In this document: piece by piece, positions 41,728-50,679 of the stretch
How positions within the stretch are numbered: the stretch's first letter is position 1
Layout of the letters: every line of letters starts with the position of its first letter
Source of the DNA: Deltaproteobacteria bacterium
Lineage (GTDB): Bacteria; Desulfobacterota; Syntrophia; Syntrophales; JAAYKM01
DNA length: 54,472 bases
Reading direction: 5' to 3'
NCBI GenBank assembly: GCA_012522415.1
Contig: JAAYKM010000075.1
Coordinates: 1 to 54,472 of the forward strand
Notes under the pieces: model-generated
The model's input: only the letters and a program-made list of their open reading frames with translations
Told to the model about the DNA's origin: nothing
The model's database searches: none
Translations under genes and position numbers: made by a program

Positions 41728-42576
41728 TCAACTCCCGCCGTAGAAACGAAGCAGGGCATGGTAAACCATCTTTCTGGGAAAACCGAGATCCGCTGTAATC
41801 CGGTCAACCATGTCTCGCCGGGAGAGCCCCTGCTCTCGGGACAGGGAAACCATCATGGCCTGGATACGCGCTTCCGGATTCTCCGTTTCCGAAACCGATT
41901 TTTTCCCAGCGATAACGAGGGTGATTTCCCCCTTGATCACCCGGCCCTCAAAGGCGCAAATGACTTCAGCCACATCGCCTCTGACCACCTCCTCGTGAAG
42001 TTTGGTCAGCTCCCTGGCCACAACGACAAAGCGGTTCCCCAACCATGTCTCGATATCTTTTAAGGTATCCAACAACCGTTTCGGTGATTCGTAGAAAATT
42101 TGCGTGCGCCGATCATCGGCTATGGAAAGCAGCACGGCCTTTTTTTTCCCTTTGGTCGGCGGAAGAAATCCCTGAAAAACAAAATGATCCATCGGCAACC
42201 CGGAAACAGACAAGGCCGTAATGGCAGCAGACACACCGGGTATGGGAACGACTTCAATGCCGGCTTTGACGGCGTTATGAATCAGCGGGTAACCGGGATC
42301 TGAAATCGCCGGGGTTCCCGCGTCGGTGACACAGGCAATGTCTTGTCCCTTTTTTATTTTATCCAGCAGAAAAGGGGTTTTGCTCAACTCGTTTTGTTCG
42401 TGCAGGCTGGTCACCGGTGTCCGGATATCATAGTGTTTCAGAAGAATACGGGTCCGCCGCGTATCCTCCGCCGCGACAAGAGAGACCTCCCGAAGGATCC
42501 GGATTGCCCGCAGGGTAATATCCTCCAGATTGCCGATCGGTGTCGCCACCACATAAAGCTTGCCCGGTTTGTCCAT
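41728..42576 (-). CDS. rsmI: 16S rRNA (cytidine-1402-2'-O)-methyltransferase
   Basis: RsmI methylates the ribose of C1402 in the decoding centre. The 282-residue protein has the tetrapyrrole-methylase-fold hallmarks: LYVVATPIGNLEDITLRA at the start, VAAEDTRRTRILLKHY, and the SAM loop VTDAGTPAISDPG. The length is typical. It is downstream of the VKOR-thioredoxin gene by 73 bp. Confidence 0.93.
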   Translation of the reverse strand: MDKPGKLYVVATPIGNLEDITLRAIRILREVSLVAAEDTRRTRILLKHYDIRTPVTSLHEQNELSKTPFLLDKIKKGQDIACVTDAGTPAISDPGYPLIHNAVKAGIEVVPIPGVSAAITALSVSGLPMDHFVFQGFLPPTKGKKKAVLLSIADDRRTQIFYESPKRLLDTLKDIETWLGNRFVVVARELTKLHEEVVRGDVAEVICAFEGRVIKGEITLVIAGKKSVSETENPEARIQAMMVSLSREQGLSRRDMVDRITADLGFPRKMVYHALLRFYGGS

Positions 42577-42649
42577 GATATAGTCCCCGGCATCCGTAGC
42601 CCCGGTCAGGTTGTCGATCCATTCAACCCTTTGAAAACGTCATAAGTGA

Positions 42650-43633
42650 TTACTTAATCTCATGCAGTCCCTGAAGAACCTCTGTTCGGCCAAAGTATTT
42701 CTTTTTCTCGCGCCCTTCGATCACAACCAGGGTCGGCGTGCCGTTCACTTCGTCTTCGTGGACAAAACGGCCGATTTCCGGGGGAGGGAGCTTTTCATCG
42801 ACCCCTTTTACTTCAAAACCCCGTTTTTCAAGGTATGCCCGGAGCGCCCCTTCTTCCTGAATCCTTTTTTCCGCCGCCTGGAAGAGAGCCTTGCGGATTT
42901 GCAACGCCCTATCGAGGGCTTTTCCCCGCTGAACCAAAGACAGGTAGTAGGCGGTGTAAAGAGAGGTGGACCGGTGAATGGGCATATCGACGAAAGTCAG
43001 GTTGATCCGGTTTTTTCTCGCCAAGTCATAGAGAACGCTCTCCGCCGCCGGCTCCACCCCCCGGCACGGACCACAGAAATAATCCGTGTAGAGCCGGACC
43101 TTGACCTCCCCCTGTCCGAATGAGGGAAGGGCTTGTCCTCCGGACGCCACATTCAGGGGGACGCTCTGAAAAAAGGCGAGCATCACAACGAACCCCAGCA
43201 CAATGGACAGTGATCCGAGTATCAGTCTTTTTTTGTTCAGGTTGACGACAAACAAAACAAGAATAATCCCTGCAAAGATCAAACAATAGGGGCAATAGTT
43301 CCTGTGGATGACCTGGTAGCCCACGAGAAAGACCTCGCAGCCCAGCGCCGCCGACAACAACAGACAAGACAGGGCCTCCTGGCGCAGCAAAAGCAGCATG
43401 GAAAACAACCCAAGAAAGATTACCCCCCATAGTTTCAGGTCAAGCCCGAGCAGGGTTCCTGCCAGGTACAGACAGGAGGTTCCGCAGAAATAATAGCGGA
43501 TGATAACGGCAACGCCCAGAAGGGACAGAACAATACTGACAATCCTCCGATAATCCCGAATAAATCGTAGAAGCGTGCCATGGTTGAGCGCGTCGGCCTG
43601 ACAAAAATCATTCTCCTTTTTCCCCTCCTGCAT
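42650..43633 (-). CDS. VKOR-thioredoxin fusion (disulfide-bond formation)
   Basis: This 327-residue protein joins a membrane VKOR domain (TM segments over about 30-155) to a C-terminal thioredoxin-fold domain. VKOR redox cysteines are Cys50/Cys54 (CGTSC) and the quinone-facing pair Cys114/Cys117 in NYCPYC. The thioredoxin site is Cys187/Cys190 in FCGPC, with a cis-Pro loop in VNGTPTLVV. Such fusions replace the DsbA/DsbB pair: the thioredoxin part oxidises periplasmic proteins and VKOR passes electrons to quinone. It starts 42 bp after rarA. Confidence 0.88.
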   Translation of the reverse strand: MQEGKKENDFCQADALNHGTLLRFIRDYRRIVSIVLSLLGVAVIIRYYFCGTSCLYLAGTLLGLDLKLWGVIFLGLFSMLLLLRQEALSCLLLSAALGCEVFLVGYQVIHRNYCPYCLIFAGIILVLFVVNLNKKRLILGSLSIVLGFVVMLAFFQSVPLNVASGGQALPSFGQGEVKVRLYTDYFCGPCRGVEPAAESVLYDLARKNRINLTFVDMPIHRSTSLYTAYYLSLVQRGKALDRALQIRKALFQAAEKRIQEEGALRAYLEKRGFEVKGVDEKLPPPEIGRFVHEDEVNGTPTLVVIEGREKKKYFGRTEVLQGLHEIK

Positions 43634-43675
43634 GGTTTACCCCGTGATGGTTTTTTGATTGACGTCGGGCATTTC

Positions 43676-45004
43676 TCAAAGGCCGCTGTTCCACCAGTCC
43701 CGTAAACGGTCCCTGATGATCTTCTCGTAACCCCTGTCCGTCGGTTTGTAAAATTTCGTCCCCAGGAGCAACTCCGGCAGATAATCCTGAGGGACCACGC
43801 CCCCCTTATAGTCATGCGCGTATTTGTAACCCCGTCCATATTCAAGATCCCGCATCAGTCCGGTCGGAGCGTTCCGAATGTGCAGGGGAACGGGTAAGCT
43901 TCCGGTTCGGGAAATGGTTTCCTGAATCTCTCCGTAAGCGGTATAAAGGGCATTGCTCTTCGGCGCCGCAGCCAGGTAAACCGCAGCCTGGGCCAGAATG
44001 AGTTCTCCTTCAGGCGAACCGATCAATTGAAAACCCTGCATGGCTGAAACCGCAAGGGCCAGCGCGTTGGGATCGGCATTTCCGATGTCTTCCGCCGCCA
44101 TTCTGACCATGCGACGGGCGATAAACAAAGGATCTTCTCCAGCCGCCAGCATCCGCCCCAACCAGTACAGGGACGCATCGGGATCGCTTCCCCGAAGGCT
44201 TTTATGAAAGGCGGAAATGAGGTTGTAGTGTTCCTCGCCCGCCTTGTCGTAAAGAAAGGTTTTTCTATCCAGATGCCTGGCCGCCGTCTCGAGGGTCAGG
44301 CTGGCCATGCCATCGGAAGCGGAATCCGCCGCCAGCGTCACGGCCTCGAGGTTGTTCAGCGCCGATCGGGCATCGCCGTCACACCGGGAGAGAATGAAAT
44401 CCAGCACCCCTTCCTCGATGTGAAGGGATCGGTTCCCCAGACCCCGCTCCCGATCACGCAGGGCCCTGTCCAAAATCAGCCGGAGCTCTTCATGAGAGAA
44501 GGGTTTCAGGACCATGACCCGGCACCGTGAAAGGAGAGGCGCGATGATTTCAAAGGAGGGGTTTTCCGTTGTCGCCCCAATCAATGTGATCAGGCCGTTT
44601 TCAACATGGGGCAGAAACGCATCCTGCTGGGCTTTGTTGAAGCGATGAATCTCATCGACAAAGAGGATCGTTCGCCGACCATGATAGGCAAGCTGATTTT
44701 GCGCCTCCTCGACGACGGCGCGGATCTCCTTAACACCCGACAGAACAGCCGAAAATCGTATGAAGTGCGCCTTGCTCTCACCGGCTATCAGAATCGACAG
44801 CGTTGTTTTCCCCGAACCGGGAGGTCCCCAGAAGATCATGGAAAACAGGCTGTCTTCCTCAACCGCACGTCTCAGTAAGGAGCCGTCTCCCACCAGATGG
44901 CCCTGACCGATATATTCCTGCAGGCTTCGCGGCCGCATCCGCTCCGCCAGCGGCCGTTCCTTCCCGTCTTTTCGTGTTTCCCCAACCCCTTCGAACAGGT
45001 CCAT
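43676..45004 (-). CDS. rarA: Replication-associated recombination protein A
   Basis: RarA (MgsA) is a AAA+ ATPase acting at stalled replication forks. From the ATG at 45004 the product is 442 residues, matching the family; the open frame upstream shadows the previous gene. Visible motifs are [17 protein letters not shown], Walker [10 protein letters not shown] (60-68), Walker [18 protein letters not shown], and a C-terminal tetramerisation domain with [15 protein letters not shown]-like sequence. It lies 8 bp after the Cys-rich protein gene. Confidence 0.92.
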   Translation of the reverse strand: MDLFEGVGETRKDGKERPLAERMRPRSLQEYIGQGHLVGDGSLLRRAVEEDSLFSMIFWGPPGSGKTTLSILIAGESKAHFIRFSAVLSGVKEIRAVVEEAQNQLAYHGRRTILFVDEIHRFNKAQQDAFLPHVENGLITLIGATTENPSFEIIAPLLSRCRVMVLKPFSHEELRLILDRALRDRERGLGNRSLHIEEGVLDFILSRCDGDARSALNNLEAVTLAADSASDGMASLTLETAARHLDRKTFLYDKAGEEHYNLISAFHKSLRGSDPDASLYWLGRMLAAGEDPLFIARRMVRMAAEDIGNADPNALALAVSAMQGFQLIGSPEGELILAQAAVYLAAAPKSNALYTAYGEIQETISRTGSLPVPLHIRNAPTGLMRDLEYGRGYKYAHDYKGGVVPQDYLPELLLGTKFYKPTDRGYEKIIRDRLRDWWNSGL

Positions 45005-45012
45005 GCCTGCCT

Positions 45013-45273
45013 TTATTCGGCTCCTCCCTTCGCTTTGGCAATGAGGTCCATGAGGGTGGTCATCTTGTCTTTTTGGCTCCGACGGCAGAATATTGCCCAT
45101 TCTTCGGATGTCAGGGTCCTCTCCAGCCAGGCGTCGACAGGGAAAATACGTCGCCAGCAGGCCACAATCTCGGCACAGGGCATTCTCCCCCCCTCCCGAC
45201 GGCAATAGGAAAATGACACCTCGTGCCCCAGGCGGGGACAGTGGCATCGCAAACCGTCATAATCGTTTTCCAT
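45013..45273 (-). CDS. Small cysteine-rich protein, function unknown
   Basis: The ATG at 45273 follows AAAGG by 8 bases and gives 86 residues. Cys10, Cys12, Cys24, Cys33 and Cys39 with His17 form a compact CxCPxLGHxVxFxYC...PCxxIxxCW pattern that could bind zinc or a cluster. I believe similar short proteins exist in Geobacter relatives, but no function is known to me. It is 8 bp from rarA, so co-translated. Confidence 0.7.
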   Translation of the reverse strand: MENDYDGLRCHCPRLGHEVSFSYCRREGGRMPCAEIVACWRRIFPVDAWLERTLTSEEWAIFCRRSQKDKMTTLMDLIAKAKGGAE

Positions 45274-45347
45274 GGCGATACCTTTGCGAAAAAAAGCGAA
45301 ACCGTCAAGGGAAACTTTCCCTGAACGAGCCTTCACCGCTCGTTTTG

Positions 45348-46709
45348 TCAGGGCTTCGGGAATCTCTGAATCGTCCGCAAAGCCCGTTCGATTTCCGCCT
45401 CAGGGAGTTCATAAGGCGTCAGCTGTCCCGAGAGGTATGAATCGTAAGAGGACAGGTCAATCAGGCCGTGACCACTCCAATTGAAGAGAATGACCTTTTC
45501 TTTCCCCTCCTCCCTGGCCCGCGCCGCTTCCTGAACAACAGCGGCAATGACATGGTTCGTTTCCGGAGCGGGGAGAAAACCTTCACTCCTTGCCCATTTC
45601 ACTCCGGCATCGAACGTTTCCACCTGGTCGTAGGATCGCGCTTCGATAAGACCTTCCACAAGCAGATGGCTCACGATGGGCGCCATCCCGTGATAACGCA
45701 ACCCCCCCGCATGAATCGGCGCCGGCACAAAATCATGTCCCAGAGTGTGCATGGCCAGTAACGGTGTCGTCTGGGCGATATCCCCGAAGTCGTAAGCAAA
45801 GGGTCCCCGGGTCAAACTTGGACAGGAGGTCGGTTCCGCCGCAACGACGGACACCTTTTTCCCATGGATTTTATCCCGTACGAAGGGAAGGGAAATCCCG
45901 GCGAAATTACTTCCACCGCCGGCACAGCCCAGGACGACATCGGGATACTCGCCTATTTTCGCCATCTGCTTTTCCGCCTCCAGACCGATGATGCTCTGAT
46001 AGACCAGCACGTGGTTCAGGACACTGCCCAGTCCGTATTTCGTGTTCGGATGGGTCACGGCGTCCTCGATCGCCTCGCTGATCGCAATGCCCAGGCTACC
46101 CGGAGAATCGGGATCGTCGGAAAGGATTTTTCGCCCCGTTGCCGTCTGATCACTGGGGCTGGAGAGACACTCGGCCCCCCAGGCATTCATAAGCATACGC
46201 CGGTACGGTTTCTGGTTGTAACTGACCTTGACCATATAGACCCGGCATTGAAGACCGAACATCTGGCAGGCCATACCGAGGGCGCTGCCCCACTGGCCCG
46301 CCCCGGTTTCCGTGGCCATCCGTTTTGTGCCGAAAACCTTGTTGTAATAGGCCATGGGGATGGCCGCGTTTGGCTTGTGGGAACCGGCGGGACTCACCCC
46401 CTCGTCCTTATAATAAATTCTGACGGGCGCATCGAGGCACTTCTCGAAGTTCCTGGCGCGGCGCAGGGGCGAGGGGCGCCACAGGAGATATTTGGCCAGA
46501 ACATCCTCGGGGATATCCAGCCAGCGTTCACGGGAGACTTCCTGTTCGATGATGTTCATGGGGAAAATGGGAGCCAGATCGTCCGGCCCGACGGGTTTAC
46601 CCGTTGCAGGATGCAACGGCGGCCGCAGCGGCGTCGGCAGATCCGCCTGGATATTGTACCATTGCCTTGGAATCTCCTGATCCTCCAGAATCACTTTCAT
46701 CTGTTCCAT
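45348..46709 (-). CDS. trpB: TrpB2-type tryptophan synthase beta subunit
   Basis: The 453-residue length and N-terminal extension (with [20 protein letters not shown]) mark the TrpB2 class of PLP enzymes, not the TrpA-partnered TrpB1. The PLP lysine is Lys112 in AGSHKPNAA, and the phosphate loop is [11 protein letters not shown]. It condenses serine with indole to make tryptophan. No trpA or other trp gene is nearby. Upstream is a candidate attenuator with a Trp-rich leader, so expression is probably tuned to charged tRNA-Trp. AAAGGAG lies before the start. Confidence 0.92.
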   Translation of the reverse strand: MEQMKVILEDQEIPRQWYNIQADLPTPLRPPLHPATGKPVGPDDLAPIFPMNIIEQEVSRERWLDIPEDVLAKYLLWRPSPLRRARNFEKCLDAPVRIYYKDEGVSPAGSHKPNAAIPMAYYNKVFGTKRMATETGAGQWGSALGMACQMFGLQCRVYMVKVSYNQKPYRRMLMNAWGAECLSSPSDQTATGRKILSDDPDSPGSLGIAISEAIEDAVTHPNTKYGLGSVLNHVLVYQSIIGLEAEKQMAKIGEYPDVVLGCAGGGSNFAGISLPFVRDKIHGKKVSVVAAEPTSCPSLTRGPFAYDFGDIAQTTPLLAMHTLGHDFVPAPIHAGGLRYHGMAPIVSHLLVEGLIEARSYDQVETFDAGVKWARSEGFLPAPETNHVIAAVVQEAARAREEGKEKVILFNWSGHGLIDLSSYDSYLSGQLTPYELPEAEIERALRTIQRFPKP

Positions 46710-46784
46710 TGTGCTTCTCCTTTGCTTGATTATAAAAACCGTCCAGGCCGTGTTTCCCTATGGGGAAAAGAACAGGACCCAACA

Positions 46785-46816
46785 AAAAAGGCCATGAGTT
46801 TTCCCATGGCCTTTTT
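46785..46816 (-). terminator. Attenuator-type terminator before trpB2
   Basis: A perfect 12-bp stem, AAAAAGGCCATG with CATGGCCTTTTT (46785-46796 and 46805-46816), is followed on the minus strand by a U-run. A competing pairing exists: TCCCATG (46838-46832) can pair with CATGGGA (46808-46802), which includes part of the terminator's 5' arm and its loop. It lies 75 bp before the trpB2 start. Confidence 0.8.
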
Positions 46817-46871
46817 GATCTGATCGTGAGACATGGGAGAGACTTCCCCCGCCCACGGCTCATAAGTAACA

Positions 46872-46943
46872 TCAACACACCGGCGGGCGGGCATCGTGCG
46901 CCTGCCACCACCATATTCCCTCTATTCCCATTTTCTGTATCAT
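46872..46943 (-). CDS. trpL: Tryptophan-rich leader peptide (trp attenuation)
   Basis: A 23-residue frame reads MIQKMGIEGIWWWQAHDARP and then PVC, with three consecutive TGG codons (46913-46905). GGAG is 9 bases before the ATG and a TTGACA promoter lies 57 bp further up. The frame is followed by a hairpin terminator and then trpB2. Tandem Trp codons in a short frame before a terminator are the hallmark of ribosome-mediated trp attenuation. No direct proof of translation. Confidence 0.65.
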   Translation of the reverse strand: MIQKMGIEGIWWWQAHDARPPVC

Positions 46944-46975
46944 GGCGTCCATCTCCATCCAGCGTGCTGTCGGGT

Positions 46976-47005
46976 ACCCTATCCCGGCAATCATGTTTCT
47001 GTCAA
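46976..47005 (-). promoter_or_regulatory. Promoter for the trp leader
   Basis: On the minus strand TTGACA (47005-47000), an 18-bp spacer and TAGGGT (46981-46976) lie just after the end of the upstream dehydrogenase-like gene. Transcription would start about 25 nt before the leader peptide ATG. Confidence 0.55.
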
Positions 47006-47016
47006 TAGAAATCTTC

Positions 47017-48222
47017 TCAGATTTCCAGATCGGATAAAAACCCCTTTTTCCGTCGATACCACAAATGGGGGAAGAGCTTGTAGAAAAGCCTGGACAGGGG
47101 ACTGATATATTCCTTGGTTCGTTTATCAAACTGACAAGCCTGAATAACGAGATCCTTGATATGGCGTTTCGTCCCCCCCTCATTGAAGATTTTGTAGGCA
47201 CAGTCGAAAAGGGGGCTATACATGTTTTTCTTTTCCAGATATCGATGAACATTCCGGATCGTGTTGGGCCCCTCCGGGGTCCCGTCGATTTTCTGAAGGG
47301 CCTTGGCATGCGTATCCGCCGGGTTTCCGTTGAAGTTTTCGTAAAAGTACTTGCCATAGCGGTAATTTTTGCTGGCCTCAGAAGAAACGGTCACGTACAT
47401 ATCCCCTACTCCGGCCTGACTGTAAAAAGCCTGGAAGCTGCCGCCGAGAAGTCTGACGAGCGCACGGATTTCCACCCCCGATCGGGAGAAGATCGTTCCC
47501 GGCAGGGAATCACCCAGATTGAGGGAATCGGTCACCCCCTTGATATTGGCTACGATATTTTTCAGGGAGCCGCACGCCTCGATCCCGACCACATCGAAGT
47601 TGTAATACGAAGTCAACTCCCGACGGTTGAAGCGTATCAATTCCTCCTTGATCAGCTTCGAAACGCCTCTTTTCCCGGCCACGGTGACGCAGACGGGATT
47701 TCCCATGGCGATATCCATGTCAAAAAAGGGTCCGCCTACACAGACCAGTTCATATTTGTATTTCAGCGCGGAAAGGCTCTGTTTGATGAGCTGCGAAGGG
47801 GTGACCAACTCCATGGTCCCCTCGTTGGAGGAAAGCCCTTTTATCGGCGATATCAGGCAGGTGCCACCCGGTTTGCGCTCGATGATCGGCTTCAGGTAGT
47901 TCAAGAATTCGGTGAGGCGGTTCATCGTCAGGGACAGGAATATAAAATCATTCTCTTCGATAACCCGCTCCAGATCATTTGTCGCATAAACTTTCGGGGA
48001 AAGACGGGGCACCTTGTCGATGCTTCCGAGACGTTTCACCAGATCCTGCGTCAAATGACGAGGATTCAGATGCTCCTTATTGATCGCGAGACAGACATCC
48101 AGGTCATGATAATAAAGGGTGACACGTTTATTGTCCCGGCCGAACTTGTATGCAAAAGAGGTTCCCAAGCGTCCCGGTCCGATGATACCGATTCTGCTCG
48201 TATCCATATTCTTCGCCATCAT
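47017..48222 (-). CDS. NAD-dependent glycerol-3-phosphate dehydrogenase-like protein
   Basis: This ~401-residue Rossmann protein has GPGRLG near the N-terminus, a substrate-region Lys in ISPIKGLSS, GGPFFDMDIA in place of the usual GPxFAxE, and the catalytic Lys-type segment EACGSLKNIVANIKGV. It is about 70 residues longer than GpsA (about 330) because of a C-terminal extension rich in basic and aromatic residues. True GpsA function is likely but not certain. The start (48222, 48219 or 48207) is unresolved; none has a clear Shine-Dalgarno. The trp leader promoter begins where it ends. Confidence 0.7.
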   Translation of the reverse strand: MMAKNMDTSRIGIIGPGRLGTSFAYKFGRDNKRVTLYYHDLDVCLAINKEHLNPRHLTQDLVKRLGSIDKVPRLSPKVYATNDLERVIEENDFIFLSLTMNRLTEFLNYLKPIIERKPGGTCLISPIKGLSSNEGTMELVTPSQLIKQSLSALKYKYELVCVGGPFFDMDIAMGNPVCVTVAGKRGVSKLIKEELIRFNRRELTSYYNFDVVGIEACGSLKNIVANIKGVTDSLNLGDSLPGTIFSRSGVEIRALVRLLGGSFQAFYSQAGVGDMYVTVSSEASKNYRYGKYFYENFNGNPADTHAKALQKIDGTPEGPNTIRNVHRYLEKKNMYSPLFDCAYKIFNEGGTKRHIKDLVIQACQFDKRTKEYISPLSRLFYKLFPHLWYRRKKGFLSDLEI

Positions 48223-48435
48223 CGCCGGAGCCACCGGGCCAATAAAGCCGTATAGAACATATCGATCAAGATTTTACCCATTGAAAGACCAACTACCCAA
48301 TCCGCACGTGGCAAGGTGATCATTTCCCGTTAAAATTCAATAGATCCCCAAAAAGACGGTGGATTATAGGGAAAAGCCCAAAGTGTGTCAAACATTAATC
48401 GGGAATCTGATTACGAATTTCCGAACGCCTTGAAA

Positions 48436-48471
48436 AAAAGAGGTGAACCAGATGTTCGGCTCACCTCTTTT
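48436..48471 (-). terminator. Terminator after the PNPOx-family gene
   Basis: AAAAGAGGTGA (48436-48446) and TCACCTCTTTT (48461-48471) form a perfect 11-bp stem with a 14-base loop, flanked by A/T tracts. It lies 44 bp past the PNPOx-family stop codon. Confidence 0.8.
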
Positions 48472-48514
48472 GATCTTGTCATTATCTCGATTGGCTGATC
48501 CGGGAGATGGGAGA

Positions 48515-48934
48515 TTATTTGTTTCCGCCGCCCGCCATTTCCTGATAGCTGCCGGCAATCGTCTTCGGAGGCCAGGGGAAGAGATCCTCCACCGTCACCT
48601 TCACAACATAATTCGCCTTACGGCTGAAGTAACTCAGGGCTTCATTCATTTCGTCAAAGAGTTCACCGGAACTCAGCATTTCGGCCGTTCCCTTTACCTG
48701 GCAGCCCTCATTCTTTTCCTTATCAAAAAAATAAATGGCAATTTTGGGATTTTTCAAAAGATTCTCGCGGGTCCGGGTGGACATGATTTCCGCGAACATG
48801 AACGTTTCGTCATCAATGATGCTGAAGGTGCTTTTGGGAGACACATTCGGAGCCCCGTTTGCATCCGTTGTAGCGATAAAAGCCAGCTTGTTTGTTTCAA
48901 TGAGCTCCTTTATTACCGACGACATTTTGGCCAT
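48515..48934 (-). CDS. Pyridoxamine-5'-phosphate oxidase family flavoprotein
   Basis: This 139-residue protein of the split-barrel FMN-binding fold opens with LIETNKLAFIATTDANGAPN, then VSPKSTFSIIDDETFMFAE and TRENLLKNPKIAIYFFD, a typical PNPOx-like run. Members of this small subgroup bind FMN, F420 or haem; few make PLP. The substrate is unknown. GAGGAGG lies 9 bases before the ATG. It is monocistronic, ending in a strong terminator. Confidence 0.85.
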   Translation of the reverse strand: MAKMSSVIKELIETNKLAFIATTDANGAPNVSPKSTFSIIDDETFMFAEIMSTRTRENLLKNPKIAIYFFDKEKNEGCQVKGTAEMLSSGELFDEMNEALSYFSRKANYVVKVTVEDLFPWPPKTIAGSYQEMAGGGNK

Positions 48935-49005
48935 AATTCTGTCCTCCTCGTATATTTTTTCCTTGGTTACGACCTGGTTGAATAAAATTTCCCGGGTTTC
49001 AGATC

Positions 49006-49299
49006 TCAGCGAATCCAGCCCGGAACGTGCAGCCAGTCCATCAAGACAAGACGGTCGCCTTCATTGACGGCCCTGTCCATCATTTCCTCGCCTATTCTGA
49101 ATTTATTCAGCATAATCATGTATTTAGGATTGATTGTACCATTCTCCATAATAAACAGATCGAAGGCCGTCCCCACGTCCGGGACCTTGATTTCCTTTAA
49201 CCAGTCACCCACCGTCGCACCTTCCGGGAGCACCATCTCCACATTGCTCCAGCCCAGCAACCTACGTACACCGAGTATCGCCCCAACAGTTACCTTCAT
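49006..49299 (-). CDS. MoaD/ThiS-like β-grasp protein without terminal Gly-Gly
   Basis: This 97-residue protein resembles the MoaD/ThiS β-grasp fold: an opening strand MKVTVGAILGVRRLLG, VEMVLPEGATVGDWLKEI, and MIMLNKFRIGEEMMDRAVNE, then GDRLVLMDWLHVPGWIR. True sulfur carriers end in Gly-Gly; this one ends in Gly-Trp-Ile-Arg. It may work as a non-carrier or need trimming. GGAGGG lies 7 bases before the start, and it has its own promoter at 49330-49358. Confidence 0.75.
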   Translation of the reverse strand: MKVTVGAILGVRRLLGWSNVEMVLPEGATVGDWLKEIKVPDVGTAFDLFIMENGTINPKYMIMLNKFRIGEEMMDRAVNEGDRLVLMDWLHVPGWIR

Positions 49300-49329
49300 A
49301 GCGTGCCCTCCTAAGTTGAAATTTTTTCT

Positions 49330-49358
49330 AACTTAAAACCTTGTCTTTTGCTTGTCAA
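49330..49358 (-). promoter_or_regulatory. Promoter of the MoaD-like gene
   Basis: On the minus strand TTGACA (49358-49353), a 17-bp spacer and TAAGTT (49335-49330) lie about 30 bp before the start codon. Confidence 0.55.
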
Positions 49359-49389
49359 GGTCAAATCAGCCAACGAAGAGAAACGGATT

Positions 49390-50679
49390 TTAACCCTGCA
49401 CGACCTCGACAACAACGTACCTTTTTTTCCCCTTTCTTAACCGGATCCGGCCCCCTTCATCCCGATCTCCCAATCCTATCTTCTCATCGAACGCGCCGAC
49501 CTGCCGGTTGTTCACATAGCCGCCTCCCTGGGAAAGCAGTCTGCGGGCTTCACTTTTCGTGGCACAAAGTCCGCTCTCAAAGAACAATTCGAATGCCGCA
49601 ATCCCCTGTTCCAGTTCCGCCTCCGTTTTCCCGATGGAGGGCGGACCCGCCCCATCCCGATCCGGCTCGGTCCTGGGAAGGGTGCTCGAGGGGAAGAGAT
49701 CATCCCGAACCGGCCTGACATGAAAGGTCTGCACCGCGGCCTTCCAAGCATCCAGCGCGGCCTCTTCACCATGCGTGACCTTGGTGGCCTCAAAGGCCAA
49801 AACCGTTTTGGCCATATTACGTTCCGATCCCTCGAGGGAGCAGACGGCGGATATCTCTTCCATCGGCAGGAAGGTGAACAGCCCGAGGAACCGTTCCACG
49901 TCGGCATCCTCCGTGTTGGCCCAGTACTGATAATATGCGTAAGGAGACGTCTCCCTCCCGTCCAGCCAGACCGTCCCCTTTTCCGTCTTCCCCATTTTGT
50001 GACCCGATGACGTCGTGATCAAGGGAAACGTCATGGCAAAGGCGCCCTTCCCTTTCATTCTTCTGATCAAGTCACTCCCGGCAAGCATGTTCCCCCACTG
50101 GTCATTCCCGCCCATCTGGAGCATACACCCATATTCGTCGAATAAATGAAGAAAATCATACGCCTGCAACAACATGTAGTTGAATTCGATAAAGTTAAGT
50201 CCCCGTTCCAGGCGCATACGATAGCTCTCCGCCGCCAGCATTTTGTTGACACTGAAATGACGGCCGATATCCCTGAGAAATGCGATATAATTCAACTCCG
50301 CAAGCCAGTCGGCGTTGTTCAGGAGGAGGGCTCCGCCGTCGGAGAAATCAAGGTAGTTCGAGAGCTGTTTCTGAAGACACCGGGCATTGTGGTCAATCTG
50401 TTCCCGCGTAAGAATGCGCCTCATCTCTGTTTTGCCGCTCGGGTCACCGATCAGGGCGGTCCCCCCGCCAACCAGGGCAATCGGTCTATGCCCCGCCTTC
50501 TGCATGTGAGTCAGAGACATAATGGGCAGGAGATGGCCGACGTGCAGGCTGGGCGCCGTTGGATCGAACCCGATATAGCAGGTCACCTTTGCGTTCCGTA
50601 ACAGATCTTTGATCGCATCCTCATCTGTGATCTGCTCGATGAAACCCCTTTCCCTCAAGATATCGAACGCGTTTTTCAA
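49390..50679 (-). CDS. tyrS: Tyrosine-tRNA ligase
   Basis: This 429-residue class I synthetase has the HIGH motif as HVGH (46-49 in FDPTAPSLHVGHLLP), Tyr-site residues in MGGNDQWGN, and the KMSKS-type loop as KMGKT. A C-terminal S4-like RNA-binding domain carries SEARRLLSQGGGYVN. It is a full-length bacterial TyrRS. Its start overlaps the end of the upstream phosphodiesterase gene (ATGA). Confidence 0.93.
   Translation of the reverse strand: MKNAFDILRERGFIEQITDEDAIKDLLRNAKVTCYIGFDPTAPSLHVGHLLPIMSLTHMQKAGHRPIALVGGGTALIGDPSGKTEMRRILTREQIDHNARCLQKQLSNYLDFSDGGALLLNNADWLAELNYIAFLRDIGRHFSVNKMLAAESYRMRLERGLNFIEFNYMLLQAYDFLHLFDEYGCMLQMGGNDQWGNMLAGSDLIRRMKGKGAFAMTFPLITTSSGHKMGKTEKGTVWLDGRETSPYAYYQYWANTEDADVERFLGLFTFLPMEEISAVCSLEGSERNMAKTVLAFEATKVTHGEEAALDAWKAAVQTFHVRPVRDDLFPSSTLPRTEPDRDGAGPPSIGKTEAELEQGIAAFELFFESGLCATKSEARRLLSQGGGYVNNRQVGAFDEKIGLGDRDEGGRIRLRKGKKRYVVVEVVQG

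Noticed and set aside
46743-46769. Promoter between the attenuator and trpB2
   Set aside because: No convincing -35/-10 pair; the leader promoter at 46976-47005 is better.
47065-48255. 396-codon plus-strand frame
   Set aside because: Antisense to the GpsA-like gene, which has an ordered Rossmann motif set.
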